This document shows, piece after piece, positions 18,329 to 26,822 of a stretch of 64,000 nucleotides of DNA; positions within the stretch are counted from its first letter, which is position 1; each line of letters opens with the position of its first letter. This DNA comes from Phyllobacterium sophorae. GTDB taxonomy: Bacteria; Pseudomonadota; Alphaproteobacteria; Rhizobiales; Rhizobiaceae. The stretch covers positions 310,001 to 374,000 of the forward strand of contig NZ_PGGM01000001.1 of assembly GCF_003010965.1 (NCBI RefSeq). Direction: 5' to 3'. The notes beneath the pieces are model-generated. The model saw only the letters and a list, made by a program, of their open reading frames with translations, ran no database searches and was not told the origin of the DNA. A program made the translations under genes and the position numbers.

Positions 18329-18343
18329 ATTCCGAAATGGAAT
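18329..18343. promoter_or_regulatory. LysR-type operator candidate between argH and the LysR gene
   Basis: A perfect 5-5-5 dyad, ATTCC-N5-GGAAT, that contains the LysR-type T-N11-A pattern (T18330, A18342). It lies in the 132-base divergent spacer, 36 bases before the LysR start and about 83 bases upstream of argH, as expected for autoregulation with divergent activation. Binding is inferred. Confidence 0.6.
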
Positions 18344-18378
18344 ACCCTATCCAATGATCCGGAACCAGGATTGAGGCA

Positions 18379-19287
18379 ATGGTATCTGCTCGCATCTATC
18401 CCTCAACCCGCGCTCTGCAGGTGGTCGTAACCATTGCTGAGCATGGCAGTACGACCGCCTGTGCCAAAGCTCTGAACATGACGCAGAGCGCCGTCAGCAA
18501 ACAGTTGCTGGCGCTGGAACAACTCGCGGGCTTGCCACTTTTCATTCGGACACCCTACGGACTTTCAACGACGGAGGCGGGCCGCATCTACGTGACCGAA
18601 GCCCGTGCAGCGCTTGGTGCCATGGAAAATGCTGTGCTGAGGGTCGCGGCACTCGGCTCATCGCCAAACGCCATCAAACTCCACATTCTTCCAATCATGG
18701 GCGATCGCTGGGTGATTCCGCGATTTGCCGGCTTTGCAGAAGCACATCCGGAAATCGACGTGGAGCTATCCACCTTCGCGAACAATGAATTGATCAACCA
18801 GGCAGATGCAGCGTTCCGGTTTGGCGAGGGCGACTGGCCGGGGCAAAGCAACCATTACCTTTTCGGCCAAAACGTTGCGCTTGTCGGCGCGCCGCATTTC
18901 ATTGCCCGTCTTGGTGGTGTCGACAGACCCGACGACATTCAAAAGTTTCCGCTGCTGGATCACAAGCATACCCCGTTGCGCTGGGGCGAGTTTGCAGACG
19001 CCCATGCAATTTCCGACTTCACACCAGAGCGCATCACCCATTTTGGTTTCTATGCTTTGGTTATTCGTGCCGCCATCGCGGGACAGGGACTTGCGCTGGT
19101 TCCGCGTGGTCTCATTGCCGACGAACTCGAGAGCGGAAAACTGGCGAATCCCAAAGGGTTTGGCTTCGTCAGCCGCCATGCCTATTGGCTAACATGCCCC
19201 CTCGACAGACCGCAGCGGCCAGCCATGCGGGTCTTTCTTGATTGGCTCCTTCACGAAGTGAGTTTGATGCCTGCAGAATATCGTTAG
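18379..19287 (+). CDS. LysR-family transcriptional regulator
   Basis: A 302-residue regulator. The N-terminal winged HTH (about residues 8-67) reads STTACAKALNMTQSAVSKQLLALEQ, followed by the linker helix and an effector domain with IPRFAGFAEAHPEIDVELS and a C-terminal AGQGLALVPRGLI. The effector half resembles the GcvA/AmpR branch. It is divergent from the argH-ABC transporter operon and most likely controls it in response to the transported compound. Confidence 0.92.
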   Translation: MVSARIYPSTRALQVVVTIAEHGSTTACAKALNMTQSAVSKQLLALEQLAGLPLFIRTPYGLSTTEAGRIYVTEARAALGAMENAVLRVAALGSSPNAIKLHILPIMGDRWVIPRFAGFAEAHPEIDVELSTFANNELINQADAAFRFGEGDWPGQSNHYLFGQNVALVGAPHFIARLGGVDRPDDIQKFPLLDHKHTPLRWGEFADAHAISDFTPERITHFGFYALVIRAAIAGQGLALVPRGLIADELESGKLANPKGFGFVSRHAYWLTCPLDRPQRPAMRVFLDWLLHEVSLMPAEYR

Positions 19288-19367
19288 CCAACTAATTCAT
19301 ACATTTATATGGCCGTTATCCTTCATGTTATTTGCAATCTCCGCACAAACCAGTAAACCCGACTCCC

Positions 19368-20417
19368 ATGGCACAGAAGAAAGCACACGAAGTTGATTCA
19401 TTCCTGAAACGGTTGGACCGTGCCTATCCCATCGTCTTGCTTTATGGCCCCGATAAGGGTTTGGTGAGCGAACGAGCCGGGCTGTTCATCAGACTGACCG
19501 GGCTCGCCCAGGATGATCCGTTTGCTGTGATTCGCCTTGATGCGGACGAAATTCAAGCCGAGCCCGGCCGGCTTTCCGATGAAGCCAACACTATATCCAT
19601 GTTTGGCGGGGAGCGATTGATCTGGGTGCGCAATGCAGCGGGTCAAAAAGGACTGGTGGACGCCGTCGCCTACCTTGCGAAAAGCCCGCCCGCCAGCACA
19701 TACATTTTGATCGAAGCAGGGGATTTAAAAAAGGGCGCCGGGTTACGTGGAACAGTCGAGCAAAGCGCCAGCGCCATGGCCCTGCCATGCTACAGCGATG
19801 ATGCTCGCGGGATCGACGCCACAATCGACGACATGCTCGCCAGGAACCGGCTGCAGATAACACTTGATGCACGCAACCTGCTCAAGGAAAGCCTCGGCGG
19901 CGACCGCCTGGCGACCCGCGCCGAGCTCGACAAGATATGCCTTTATGCGCTTGGTCGGGAGCGCATCACCATCAATGACGTGCGCGATATCATTGGCGAC
20001 GTCAGCGCCACATCTTACGAAACAATTATCGATGCCGTGATGATCGGCAACATGACGGATTTTACCCACGCCTTTGATCGCGTGATCGGAACCGGATCCT
20101 CCAGCTTTCTCATCCTGAGCGCAGCGATTCGTCAGTTCCAGTCGTTACAAACGTTACGTTACGGCATGGAGGGCGAGGGAAAGAACGCGGCGTCAGCCGT
20201 TGCTACGGCACGGCCACCGATATTCTTTGGAAGGAAAAAACTGGTTGAGACCGCCCTGCAGCGCTGGACCACACAATCCTGTTCCCAGGCTATCGAGCGC
20301 CTGCAACGCACCGTACTGGAAAGCCGGCGCAACGCTGCTCTGGCAATTCCGGTCATCCGGCAATCTTTGATCGCGCTTGCAGCGGAGGCCGCACGGGCGT
20401 CCCGGAATAATCGCTGA
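19368..20417 (+). CDS. holA: DNA polymerase III subunit delta
   Basis: The clamp-loader delta subunit, which opens the beta clamp. The 349-residue protein starts MAQKKAHEVDSFLKRLD, has YPIVLLYGPDKGLVSERA and the middle FGGERLIWVRNA segment, and ends in the helical collar domain, all as in rhizobial HolA. The ATG at 19368 is chosen by family N-terminus; no Shine-Dalgarno is clear. In many alphaproteobacteria it follows leuS and lptE; here it is preceded by the LysR gene. It converges on parB with eight bases between stops. Confidence 0.92.
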   Translation: MAQKKAHEVDSFLKRLDRAYPIVLLYGPDKGLVSERAGLFIRLTGLAQDDPFAVIRLDADEIQAEPGRLSDEANTISMFGGERLIWVRNAAGQKGLVDAVAYLAKSPPASTYILIEAGDLKKGAGLRGTVEQSASAMALPCYSDDARGIDATIDDMLARNRLQITLDARNLLKESLGGDRLATRAELDKICLYALGRERITINDVRDIIGDVSATSYETIIDAVMIGNMTDFTHAFDRVIGTGSSSFLILSAAIRQFQSLQTLRYGMEGEGKNAASAVATARPPIFFGRKKLVETALQRWTTQSCSQAIERLQRTVLESRRNAALAIPVIRQSLIALAAEAARASRNNR

Positions 20418-20425
20418 AGGACGAA

Positions 20426-21307
20426 CTAGCTTTGCAGCCGGCGGCAAATCTCGTCGAGCTGCTCCAGCGTCGTATAATGGATGCGAACATCCCCACCCTT
20501 GGTCTGATGGTTCACCGTCACGCGCATACCGGTAACATCCGACAATAGTTTCTCCAAAGCGCGCGTATCAGCGTCCTTGTCGTCCGCGTCCGCTTTGACC
20601 TTCGCGACCGATGGTTTGGCGCCACCGCCTTGTGCAAGTGCCTCCGCCTGGCGTACCGAGAGGCCGTCCCGAACTATCCTGTCCGCGAGGGGACCAGGAT
20701 TTTCGGCCGTGATCAGTGTCCGCGCGTGCCCAGCCGACAATGCGCCATTGGTGATCATGTCGCGGACCGGCTCAGGCAGTTTCAGCAGCCGAAGCGTATT
20801 GGCAACATGGCTACGGCTCTTGCCAATCACCTGTGCCAGATCTGCCTGAGTATACTCGTGGTCATCAATAAGCTGTTGATATCCCATGCCTTCTTCGATG
20901 GGATTTAGATCTGCACGCTGGACGTTTTCGATGATCGCCAGTTCCAGCGCGACGCGGTCATTGACCTCACGGATAATAACGGGAACGGTGGTAAGTCCAG
21001 CCCGCTGGGCGGCGCGCCAGCGACGCTCACCGGCAATCAGCTCATAGTGATCTGGCGAGTCTTTGACCGGACGGACCACGACGGGCTGCACGATGCCGTG
21101 CTCCCGGATGGATTGGGTCAGATCTTCAAGATCACCCTCTGTGAACAAGCGCCGCGGATTGCGCGGGTTACGCGTGACGAACTCGATAGGAACCTGACGA
21201 TCGAGAGTGGCAACGGGGGCTGCATTTTCTTCCGGCAGACGGTCCATCTCGCCGATCAGTGCCGCAAGGCCGCGACCAAGGCGCTTTTTTGACAGATCTT
21301 CATTCAT
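20426..21307 (-). CDS. parB: Chromosome-partitioning protein ParB
   Basis: A 293-residue CTP-dependent DNA clamp that loads at parS and organises the origin. The N-terminus KKRLGRGLAALIGE is the ParA-interacting segment. The CTP-binding region carries GERRWRAAQ and ENVQRADLNPIEE; the HTH lies in the TQADLAQVIGKSRSHVANTLRLL segment; the C-terminus VTVNHQTKGGDVRIHY is the dimerisation domain. The ATG at 21307 is preferred over a GTG two codons upstream. It is downstream of parA in the same operon, and parS sites lie close by. Confidence 0.97.
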   Translation of the reverse strand: MNEDLSKKRLGRGLAALIGEMDRLPEENAAPVATLDRQVPIEFVTRNPRNPRRLFTEGDLEDLTQSIREHGIVQPVVVRPVKDSPDHYELIAGERRWRAAQRAGLTTVPVIIREVNDRVALELAIIENVQRADLNPIEEGMGYQQLIDDHEYTQADLAQVIGKSRSHVANTLRLLKLPEPVRDMITNGALSAGHARTLITAENPGPLADRIVRDGLSVRQAEALAQGGGAKPSVAKVKADADDKDADTRALEKLLSDVTGMRVTVNHQTKGGDVRIHYTTLEQLDEICRRLQS

Positions 21308-21345
21308 TGTCACAGGCTCTCATAAATGTTTCGTATTCGAATCGA

Positions 21346-22140
21346 TCATGCGGCGCGTAAATGCCGCTCCCGCTGGATAACTTCAGACGCCAGTTGCAGA
21401 TAGGCCTGGCTTCCAGCGCATTTCAGGTCATATAGGATGGCCGGGATACCATAAGACGGAGCTTCTGAAACCCGCACATTACGCGGAATGACAGTGCGAT
21501 AGACCTTGTCGCCCATAAAAGACCGCACATCGTCGACCACCTGAGTCGCCAGATTGTTGCGCCCATCATACATGGTGAGCACAATACCCTGAATGGTGAG
21601 GTTAGGGTTGAGCGCAGTCCGCACTTGGTTTACGGTTTCAAGGAGCTGGCTCAGACCCTCGAGCGCAAAAAATTCGCACTGCAAAGGAACCAGAACCGAA
21701 TCCGCAGCAGCCATGGCGTTCATCGTCAACAGATTGAGAGATGGCGGACAATCAATCAGTATGTATGTAAACGGCGAAGCAGCTGGATTACCGCGAAAAG
21801 CCTTGCGCAAACGCGTTGCGCGGTCTGGCGCATTAGCAATTTCCATTTCAACACCAAGAAGATCAAGCGTTGATGGGATCAATGACAAGCTGGGGACGGC
21901 AGTCGACACGGCGGCCGCTTCAACAGAGGCGGTCTGCATCAAGACGTCATAAGAAGATATCTCGCGATCCTTCCGATCAATGCCGAGGCCCGTGCTTGCG
22001 TTGCCCTGCGGATCGAGGTCGACGATGAGGACATTTTCCCCGATCGCCGCCAGCGCTGTAGCAAGGTTGATTGCCGTCGTGGTTTTTCCGACACCGCCCT
22101 TTTGATTGGCTATGGTAATGATACGAGTCTGGCTGTTCAT
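21346..22140 (-). CDS. parA: Chromosome-partitioning ATPase ParA
   Basis: A 264-residue deviant Walker ATPase that moves ParB-parS complexes. The deviant Walker A is KGGVGKTTTA with the signature lysine (residues 15-24), the A' region is LIVDLDPQGNAST, and Walker B is ILIDCPPSL. AGGA precedes the ATG at 22140. It is followed by parB and preceded by rsmG on the same strand. Confidence 0.97.
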   Translation of the reverse strand: MNSQTRIITIANQKGGVGKTTTAINLATALAAIGENVLIVDLDPQGNASTGLGIDRKDREISSYDVLMQTASVEAAAVSTAVPSLSLIPSTLDLLGVEMEIANAPDRATRLRKAFRGNPAASPFTYILIDCPPSLNLLTMNAMAAADSVLVPLQCEFFALEGLSQLLETVNQVRTALNPNLTIQGIVLTMYDGRNNLATQVVDDVRSFMGDKVYRTVIPRNVRVSEAPSYGIPAILYDLKCAGSQAYLQLASEVIQRERHLRAA

Positions 22141-22194
22141 CACTGTTTCCTGCGCAAAACACCGTTCCTGGCAATCGGATGGGTGCAGTCATAG

Positions 22195-22836
22195 TCAGTT
22201 CACGTTGGCGCGCCGCAAATTGCTGATCTGCAACACGACCGAATCTCGGTCGACCACACTTGCTCGTTCTACCAGATCAAACGTCCATGCGTCACGGCTT
22301 TCCACAATTTCCCTGCGGTAATCCCGTCCTTTTTGAAAAAGGGCCGTCGCACCGGCAGTCAGCCATGGCTCCGCAAGCACAAACAGGTCGCCTAATGGTG
22401 CGAGTGCGCGGGCGGTAATGACTTCCGGGCCTCGTATTTCGGCCCAAACGGCATCGATTCGCGCGGCATGAACAATTCCGGGCGCCGAAAATTGGCCAAG
22501 GGCTGTCCGCAAAAAAGCAGCTTTCTTTCCGTTGCTTTCCACCAGATCGATTCGGCCACCTAGGCGCTCTTTCAGCAAGATCGCCAGCACTACGCCGGGA
22601 AATCCTCCGCCCGAGCCCAAATCCAGCCAACGCGTTGCCGTTGGTGCCATTTCAAAAAGCTGGGCGCTATCGATAATATGGCGTTCCCAGAGGTGATCGA
22701 GTGTGGAGGGTGAGGCCAGATTGATGGCTCTCGACCATTTACGAAAGAGTTCTTCGAAAGCGCACAGGTTATCCACTGTTTCACGTGAAACATGGACTAA
22801 TACTTCTTGCAGGCGTTTTTCCCGGTCAGAACTCAC
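22195..22836 (-). CDS. rsmG: 16S rRNA (guanine-N7) methyltransferase
   Basis: The SAM-dependent enzyme (formerly GidB) that methylates G527 of 16S rRNA; its loss gives low-level streptomycin resistance. The 213-residue protein has the SAM-binding motif [19 protein letters not shown] and the VTARALAPL segment. The start is GTG at 22836, overlapping the mnmG stop as GTGA. A perfect parS site lies inside codons 15-20 and encodes HVSRET, so this coding stretch is constrained by ParB binding. Confidence 0.95.
   Translation of the reverse strand: MSSDREKRLQEVLVHVSRETVDNLCAFEELFRKWSRAINLASPSTLDHLWERHIIDSAQLFEMAPTATRWLDLGSGGGFPGVVLAILLKERLGGRIDLVESNGKKAAFLRTALGQFSAPGIVHAARIDAVWAEIRGPEVITARALAPLGDLFVLAEPWLTAGATALFQKGRDYRREIVESRDAWTFDLVERASVVDRDSVVLQISNLRRANVN
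22777..22792. other. parS site 1 (perfect), inside rsmG
   Basis: TGTTTCACGTGAAACA, identical to the 16-bp consensus for chromosomal ParB in bacteria. It lies within the 5' end of rsmG, about 1.5 kb from parB. Confidence 0.95.
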
Positions 22837-24698
22837 GCTACGTCCCGCGCGGTGGCTCGCCGTATCTGAGTGATGATCAAAGCCAAGGCTGCAGGCGTCA
22901 TGCCGTCAATACGCTGGGCCTCGGCAATGGAGCGCGGCGCTCGCAGCTTGAGCTTCTGCTTCAACTCATTCGACAGGCCCGATGTTTCGGAAAAATCGAT
23001 CGACTGTGGAATAAGCAGCGATTCTTCGCGCTCCATGGCCGCCACGTCCGCTCGCTGCCGTTCGAGATAGACCGCATACTGCGCTTCGATCTCCAGCGCG
23101 TCGGCTATGCGCTTATCGATGATGCCAAGCTCCGGCCAGATGCGCTTGATCCGATCAAGGTCAATGTCCGGAAAGGCCAGCAGATCGTAGGCTGACCGCC
23201 GGATTCCATCCTGATTGAGATGAAGATCATGCGCCGCCGCAGCACTTGGTGTAATCGTCAGTTCTTTCGCCAACGCACGCGCGCGCTCGAGATCATGTGT
23301 CCTAACGCGGAAGCGATCCCTGCGCGCGGTACCGAGAATGCCGAGCCGCTCTGCCATCGGCGTCAAACGCTCATCCGCATTGTCTGCTCGCAACGACAGC
23401 CGAAACTCGGCACGGGAAGTGAACATGCGGTACGGCTCACTTACGCCACGAGACGTCAGGTCATCAACCATGACGCCTATATATGCCTCCGTCCGCTGGA
23501 TAATAACCGGTTCTGCACCACCAGCGCGCCGTGCAGCATTTAGACCGGCGAGCAACCCTTGTGCCGCAGCTTCTTCATAACCGGTAGTGCCATTGATCTG
23601 GCCAGCCAGGAACAGGCCGCCGATACGCCGCGTCTGCAAACTCCGATCGAGCTCGCGCGGATCAATGAAATCATACTCGATCGCATAGCCAGGCTGCAGC
23701 ATCGTTGCGCGCTCCAAGCCCGGAATCGTCTTCAGCAGATCCAGTTGCACGTCTTCGGGCAGCGAAGTTGAAATGCCGTTGGGGTAGACAGTGTGATCAT
23801 CAAGACCTTCCGGTTCAAGGAATATCTGGTGACCATCACGGTCCCCAAACTTCACGATCTTGTCTTCAACCGAAGGGCAGTATCGCGGTCCAATTCCTTC
23901 GATCGAACCCGAATACATGGCGGAACGATGGAGATTGGCGCGAATGATCGCATGAGTTTCCGGCGTCGTACGCGTAATTCCGCAATCTATCTGCGGGTTC
24001 TCGATTGAATCCGTCATCAACGAGAATGGCAATGGGTCTTCATCGGCTGATTGGACTTCCAAGCTCCGCCAATCAATCGTACGGCCATCGAGCCGCGGCG
24101 GTGTACCGGTCTTCAATCGGCCAAGAGCGAACGCGTGGCGGGCCAGCGTGTCAGACAGGCCAAGGGCAGGTGCCTCGCCCATTCGCCCCGCAGGGATCTT
24201 CTGCTCGCCGATGTGGATCAGGCCGCGCAAAAACGTTCCTGTCGTCAGGACGACTGCGCCACATGTCAGCACTCGGCCGTCCATCAATTGAACGCCAGCA
24301 ACCTCGCCGTCGTTCACGACGAGGTCATTCGCGCCACCTTCGACGACAGTTAGATTGGCTTGCTCAGCTATCAATTGACCCATGGCAAGGCGATATAGCT
24401 TCCTGTCCGCTTGTGTGCGCGGTCCACGGACCGCCGGTCCTTTGCGGCGATTGAGCAACCGGAACTGGATACCTGCGGCATCAGCAACACGCGCCATCAG
24501 GCCGTCCAAGGCATCAATCTCACGAACGAGGTGCCCCTTGCCAAGGCCGCCGATCGCCGGATTGCAAGACATCACGCCGATCGTATCCGCACGATGGGTC
24601 ACGAGCGCTGTCTTGGCGCCAAGGCGCGCGGAAGCAGCCGCTGCTTCACAGCCGGCATGACCACCACCAATGATGATGACATCAAAAACGTCTTCCAC
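22833..24698 (-). CDS. mnmG: tRNA uridine 5-carboxymethylaminomethyl modification enzyme MnmG
   Basis: The FAD protein (GidA) that works with MnmE on the wobble uridine of several tRNAs. The 621-residue protein starts with the FAD-binding [17 protein letters not shown], has the GidA signature [15 protein letters not shown], and a second site [16 protein letters not shown]. The start is GTG at 24698; the Shine-Dalgarno is weak. It is coupled to rsmG by a four-base overlap and lies in the classic mnmE-mnmG-rsmG-parA-parB order. Confidence 0.97.
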   Translation of the reverse strand: MEDVFDVIIIGGGHAGCEAAAASARLGAKTALVTHRADTIGVMSCNPAIGGLGKGHLVREIDALDGLMARVADAAGIQFRLLNRRKGPAVRGPRTQADRKLYRLAMGQLIAEQANLTVVEGGANDLVVNDGEVAGVQLMDGRVLTCGAVVLTTGTFLRGLIHIGEQKIPAGRMGEAPALGLSDTLARHAFALGRLKTGTPPRLDGRTIDWRSLEVQSADEDPLPFSLMTDSIENPQIDCGITRTTPETHAIIRANLHRSAMYSGSIEGIGPRYCPSVEDKIVKFGDRDGHQIFLEPEGLDDHTVYPNGISTSLPEDVQLDLLKTIPGLERATMLQPGYAIEYDFIDPRELDRSLQTRRIGGLFLAGQINGTTGYEEAAAQGLLAGLNAARRAGGAEPVIIQRTEAYIGVMVDDLTSRGVSEPYRMFTSRAEFRLSLRADNADERLTPMAERLGILGTARRDRFRVRTHDLERARALAKELTITPSAAAAHDLHLNQDGIRRSAYDLLAFPDIDLDRIKRIWPELGIIDKRIADALEIEAQYAVYLERQRADVAAMEREESLLIPQSIDFSETSGLSNELKQKLKLRAPRSIAEAQRIDGMTPAALALIITQIRRATARDVA

Positions 24699-24778
24699 GG
24701 GCTAACACTTTCAGAGATTCGAATCTGAGCCTTGATGGGCAAAACCGCGTCGTGAGTCAAGTATGAGTCGCTAAACAG

Positions 24779-24794
24779 TGTTTCACGTGAAACA
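24779..24794. other. parS site 2 (perfect), upstream of mnmG
   Basis: A second exact TGTTTCACGTGAAACA, 80 bases upstream of the mnmG start in non-coding DNA. Confidence 0.95.
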
Positions 24795-25123
24795 TTCCAC
24801 GCTCAACTCGGCTCGCGACGACCCCCCCGCCACGCCCTCATTCTCTGAGTCTGGCCATCGAGTGGTTGGGGAAGACGGGCGGTCGCCGAAGCGCGTCTTG
24901 GTAGTTAAGTAATGCGATCCGAAGGCCGTCCGTCCGGCGACTTTTCATCCCGTCCGTTCCGCTTGGGAGGCTTCGGCACCGGGGAAGGCCATTTGCGGCA
25001 TTCCATGCGTCACCTGCGTGCCCCTTAGAGTGCTCGTCCAGCACGCGCCGGTCCTAGTACCGGCAGGGGAACCCTTGGACAGAACGTCCCCGGACAGCGG
25101 GTCCGTTCCCCGCCATCGGAGGC

Positions 25124-25182
25124 GCCGGTCCTTTCCCCGCTTCGAACGGCTCCGGAAGCAGTTCCCCGTGGAAAGGACCGGC
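25124..25182. repeat. 13-bp inverted repeat in the mnmG-mnmE spacer
   Basis: GCCGGTCCTTTCC at 25124-25136 and its exact complement at 25170-25182 enclose 33 bases. They can form a long hairpin in DNA or RNA. No coding function is seen. Confidence 0.65.
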
Positions 25183-25413
25183 TTTAGAATAAACGAGGTT
25201 TGGAGGACGTGGATAAGTTGGCGGCATTATTTTCGTGCAAGGCAGGAACAACTGCTCCACTCCACCCCGGACCCGCAATCCGACCCCCCCGTCCAGGGGC
25301 AGGGTCGAAGCAGGGATCGCCACCTCCGCGCTCGATGGAGCAGGTCGTGCCGCAGGTGCGGGTGGGATCGGGGCACTGTATTCTGTGGCGAAGAGTTATC
25401 CATGAAATCCATG

Positions 25414-25429
25414 TGTTTCACGTGAATCA
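25414..25429. other. parS site 3 (one mismatch), at the 3' end of mnmE
   Basis: TGTTTCACGTGAATCA differs from consensus at one position (the 14th base). It overlaps the last codon and stop of mnmE (stop at 25427). Confidence 0.82.
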
Positions 25430-26761
25430 TTTGCCAATGCAAAACTGCGAGAAAACCACATCCAATATATCCTCGACGTCTACGTCGCCCGTGATGCGCC
25501 CCAACGAATGCGACGCCCGGCGCAGGAACTCGGCCCGGACTTCAAGAGGAGCTGTCTCCTCGCAGATAGCAGCGTCGATCTCCTTGCTCGTTTCAACGAG
25601 CAGCTCCAGGTGCCGGCGCCGGGTCGGTAATGGGTCCGAGAGATCGCCAGCGGCCAACTCCGCTCGATGGGCAAGAACTCTCAGGAGATCCTCAAGCCCT
25701 GTTCCGTTCCGCGTCGAAATCGTCAGATCATAGTCTGCTGCAACTGACGCAGGAGCCAAATCCGACTTCGTACCAACCCGGAGCATGGCACCGGTCTCTA
25801 TAACGTTGAGAGCAGGCGCGATTGGATCGGACAGGTCGGTGAGCGCCAGGACCACATCGGCCGAGGATGCTCGTTCAAGCGCGCGGCCGATGCCAATCTT
25901 TTCAACCTTGCCTTGGGTTTCCCTCAAACCAGCTGTATCCGTCACCAGGACTGGGAGACCAGCGAGATCAAGTTTGATCTCTATCAGATCGCGTGTCGTC
26001 CCCGGCTCGTCCGATACGATGGCAACGTCGCTTCCAGCCAATGCATTGAGCAAACTCGACTTTCCGGCGTTGGGCGCGCCGACGATAACCACGCGGAAGC
26101 CATCGCGGACGATGGCGCCGCGCTTTCCATCCGCAATGTGTTTGCCAATCCGATCAGCAAGTTCGCGCATGGAGTGCCATACCTGATCGGACACTGAGCC
26201 GGGTACGTCGGATTCATCTGCGAAATCAAGCTCCGCTTCTATCAACGCGCGAGCGCGGATCAGCTCGTTTCGCCAGGTCGAGTATAGCTCCGCCTGTGCG
26301 CCCGACGAGATCTGCAGCGCGAGCCGGCGCTGGCTATCGGTTTCAGCGGCAATGAGATCGGCTAGTCCTTCGGCAGCCGTCAGATCGAATTTTCCATTAG
26401 CATAAGCCCGGCGCGTGAATTCTCCGGCCTCTGCCATCCGGCAACCCTCGAATGCATACAACGTCGATAGCATTGCATCGACGACCGCTTTGCCGCCGTG
26501 CAGATGAAACTCACAGCTATCCTCGCCGGTGAAGCTATGTGGAGCCGGGAAATAGAGGACCAGGCCCCTGTCGATTGCCCCGCCTTCGGCGTCCTTGAAC
26601 ACCCGCAAAGCGGCGTGGCGCGCCTCCGGAAGGTTGCCGCAGATTGTTTCGATGGCGAATCGAGTCTTTGGTCCCGAAATCCGGACCACTGCCACCCCCG
26701 ACGGCAATCTGCCGCTGGAGAGGGCGAAAATCGTCTCGGCGAAAACATGGTTCTGTTTCAT
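25427..26761 (-). CDS. mnmE: tRNA modification GTPase MnmE
   Basis: The GTPase partner of MnmG (formerly TrmE). The 444-residue protein starts MKQNHVFAETIFALSSG; the N-terminal formyl-THF-binding domain comes first, then the helical domain with an inserted G domain. G1 is VGAPNAGKSSLLN, G2 lies in PGTTRD, G3 is DTAG, and G4 appears as GTKSDL in place of NKxD. The C-terminus ends in the catalytic FCIGK. The ATG at 26761 is chosen by this N-terminus. Confidence 0.95.
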   Translation of the reverse strand: MKQNHVFAETIFALSSGRLPSGVAVVRISGPKTRFAIETICGNLPEARHAALRVFKDAEGGAIDRGLVLYFPAPHSFTGEDSCEFHLHGGKAVVDAMLSTLYAFEGCRMAEAGEFTRRAYANGKFDLTAAEGLADLIAAETDSQRRLALQISSGAQAELYSTWRNELIRARALIEAELDFADESDVPGSVSDQVWHSMRELADRIGKHIADGKRGAIVRDGFRVVIVGAPNAGKSSLLNALAGSDVAIVSDEPGTTRDLIEIKLDLAGLPVLVTDTAGLRETQGKVEKIGIGRALERASSADVVLALTDLSDPIAPALNVIETGAMLRVGTKSDLAPASVAADYDLTISTRNGTGLEDLLRVLAHRAELAAGDLSDPLPTRRRHLELLVETSKEIDAAICEETAPLEVRAEFLRRASHSLGRITGDVDVEDILDVVFSQFCIGK

Positions 26762-26822
26762 TTCAATCCGTCCAGGCTTACACTGATAGCGTTGTAGACC
26801 GCCGCGTTTCATACGAAAAGGC

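Larger units (their letters stand above)
24699..25426. other. GC-rich, hairpin-rich spacer between mnmG and mnmE
   Basis: A 728-base non-coding stretch bounded by parS2 and parS3. The frames here are of low complexity (runs of C, proline/arginine-rich translations) and show no start signals. Dyads include GCCGGT/ACCGGC at 25047-25052 and 25059-25064, CGGAC/GTCCG at 25091-25095 and 25101-25105, and a 13-bp inverted pair GCCGGTCCTTTCC at 25124-25136 with its complement at 25170-25182. The dyads fit an intergenic palindromic element rather than a gene. Promoters for mnmG must lie near its left end. Confidence 0.55.

Noticed and set aside
25018-25425. Open frames of about 90-177 codons on both strands in the mnmG-mnmE spacer
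   Set aside because: Their translations are Pro/Arg/Gly-rich low-complexity strings, several frames are open at once in GC-rich DNA, and no start signal or family motif is seen.
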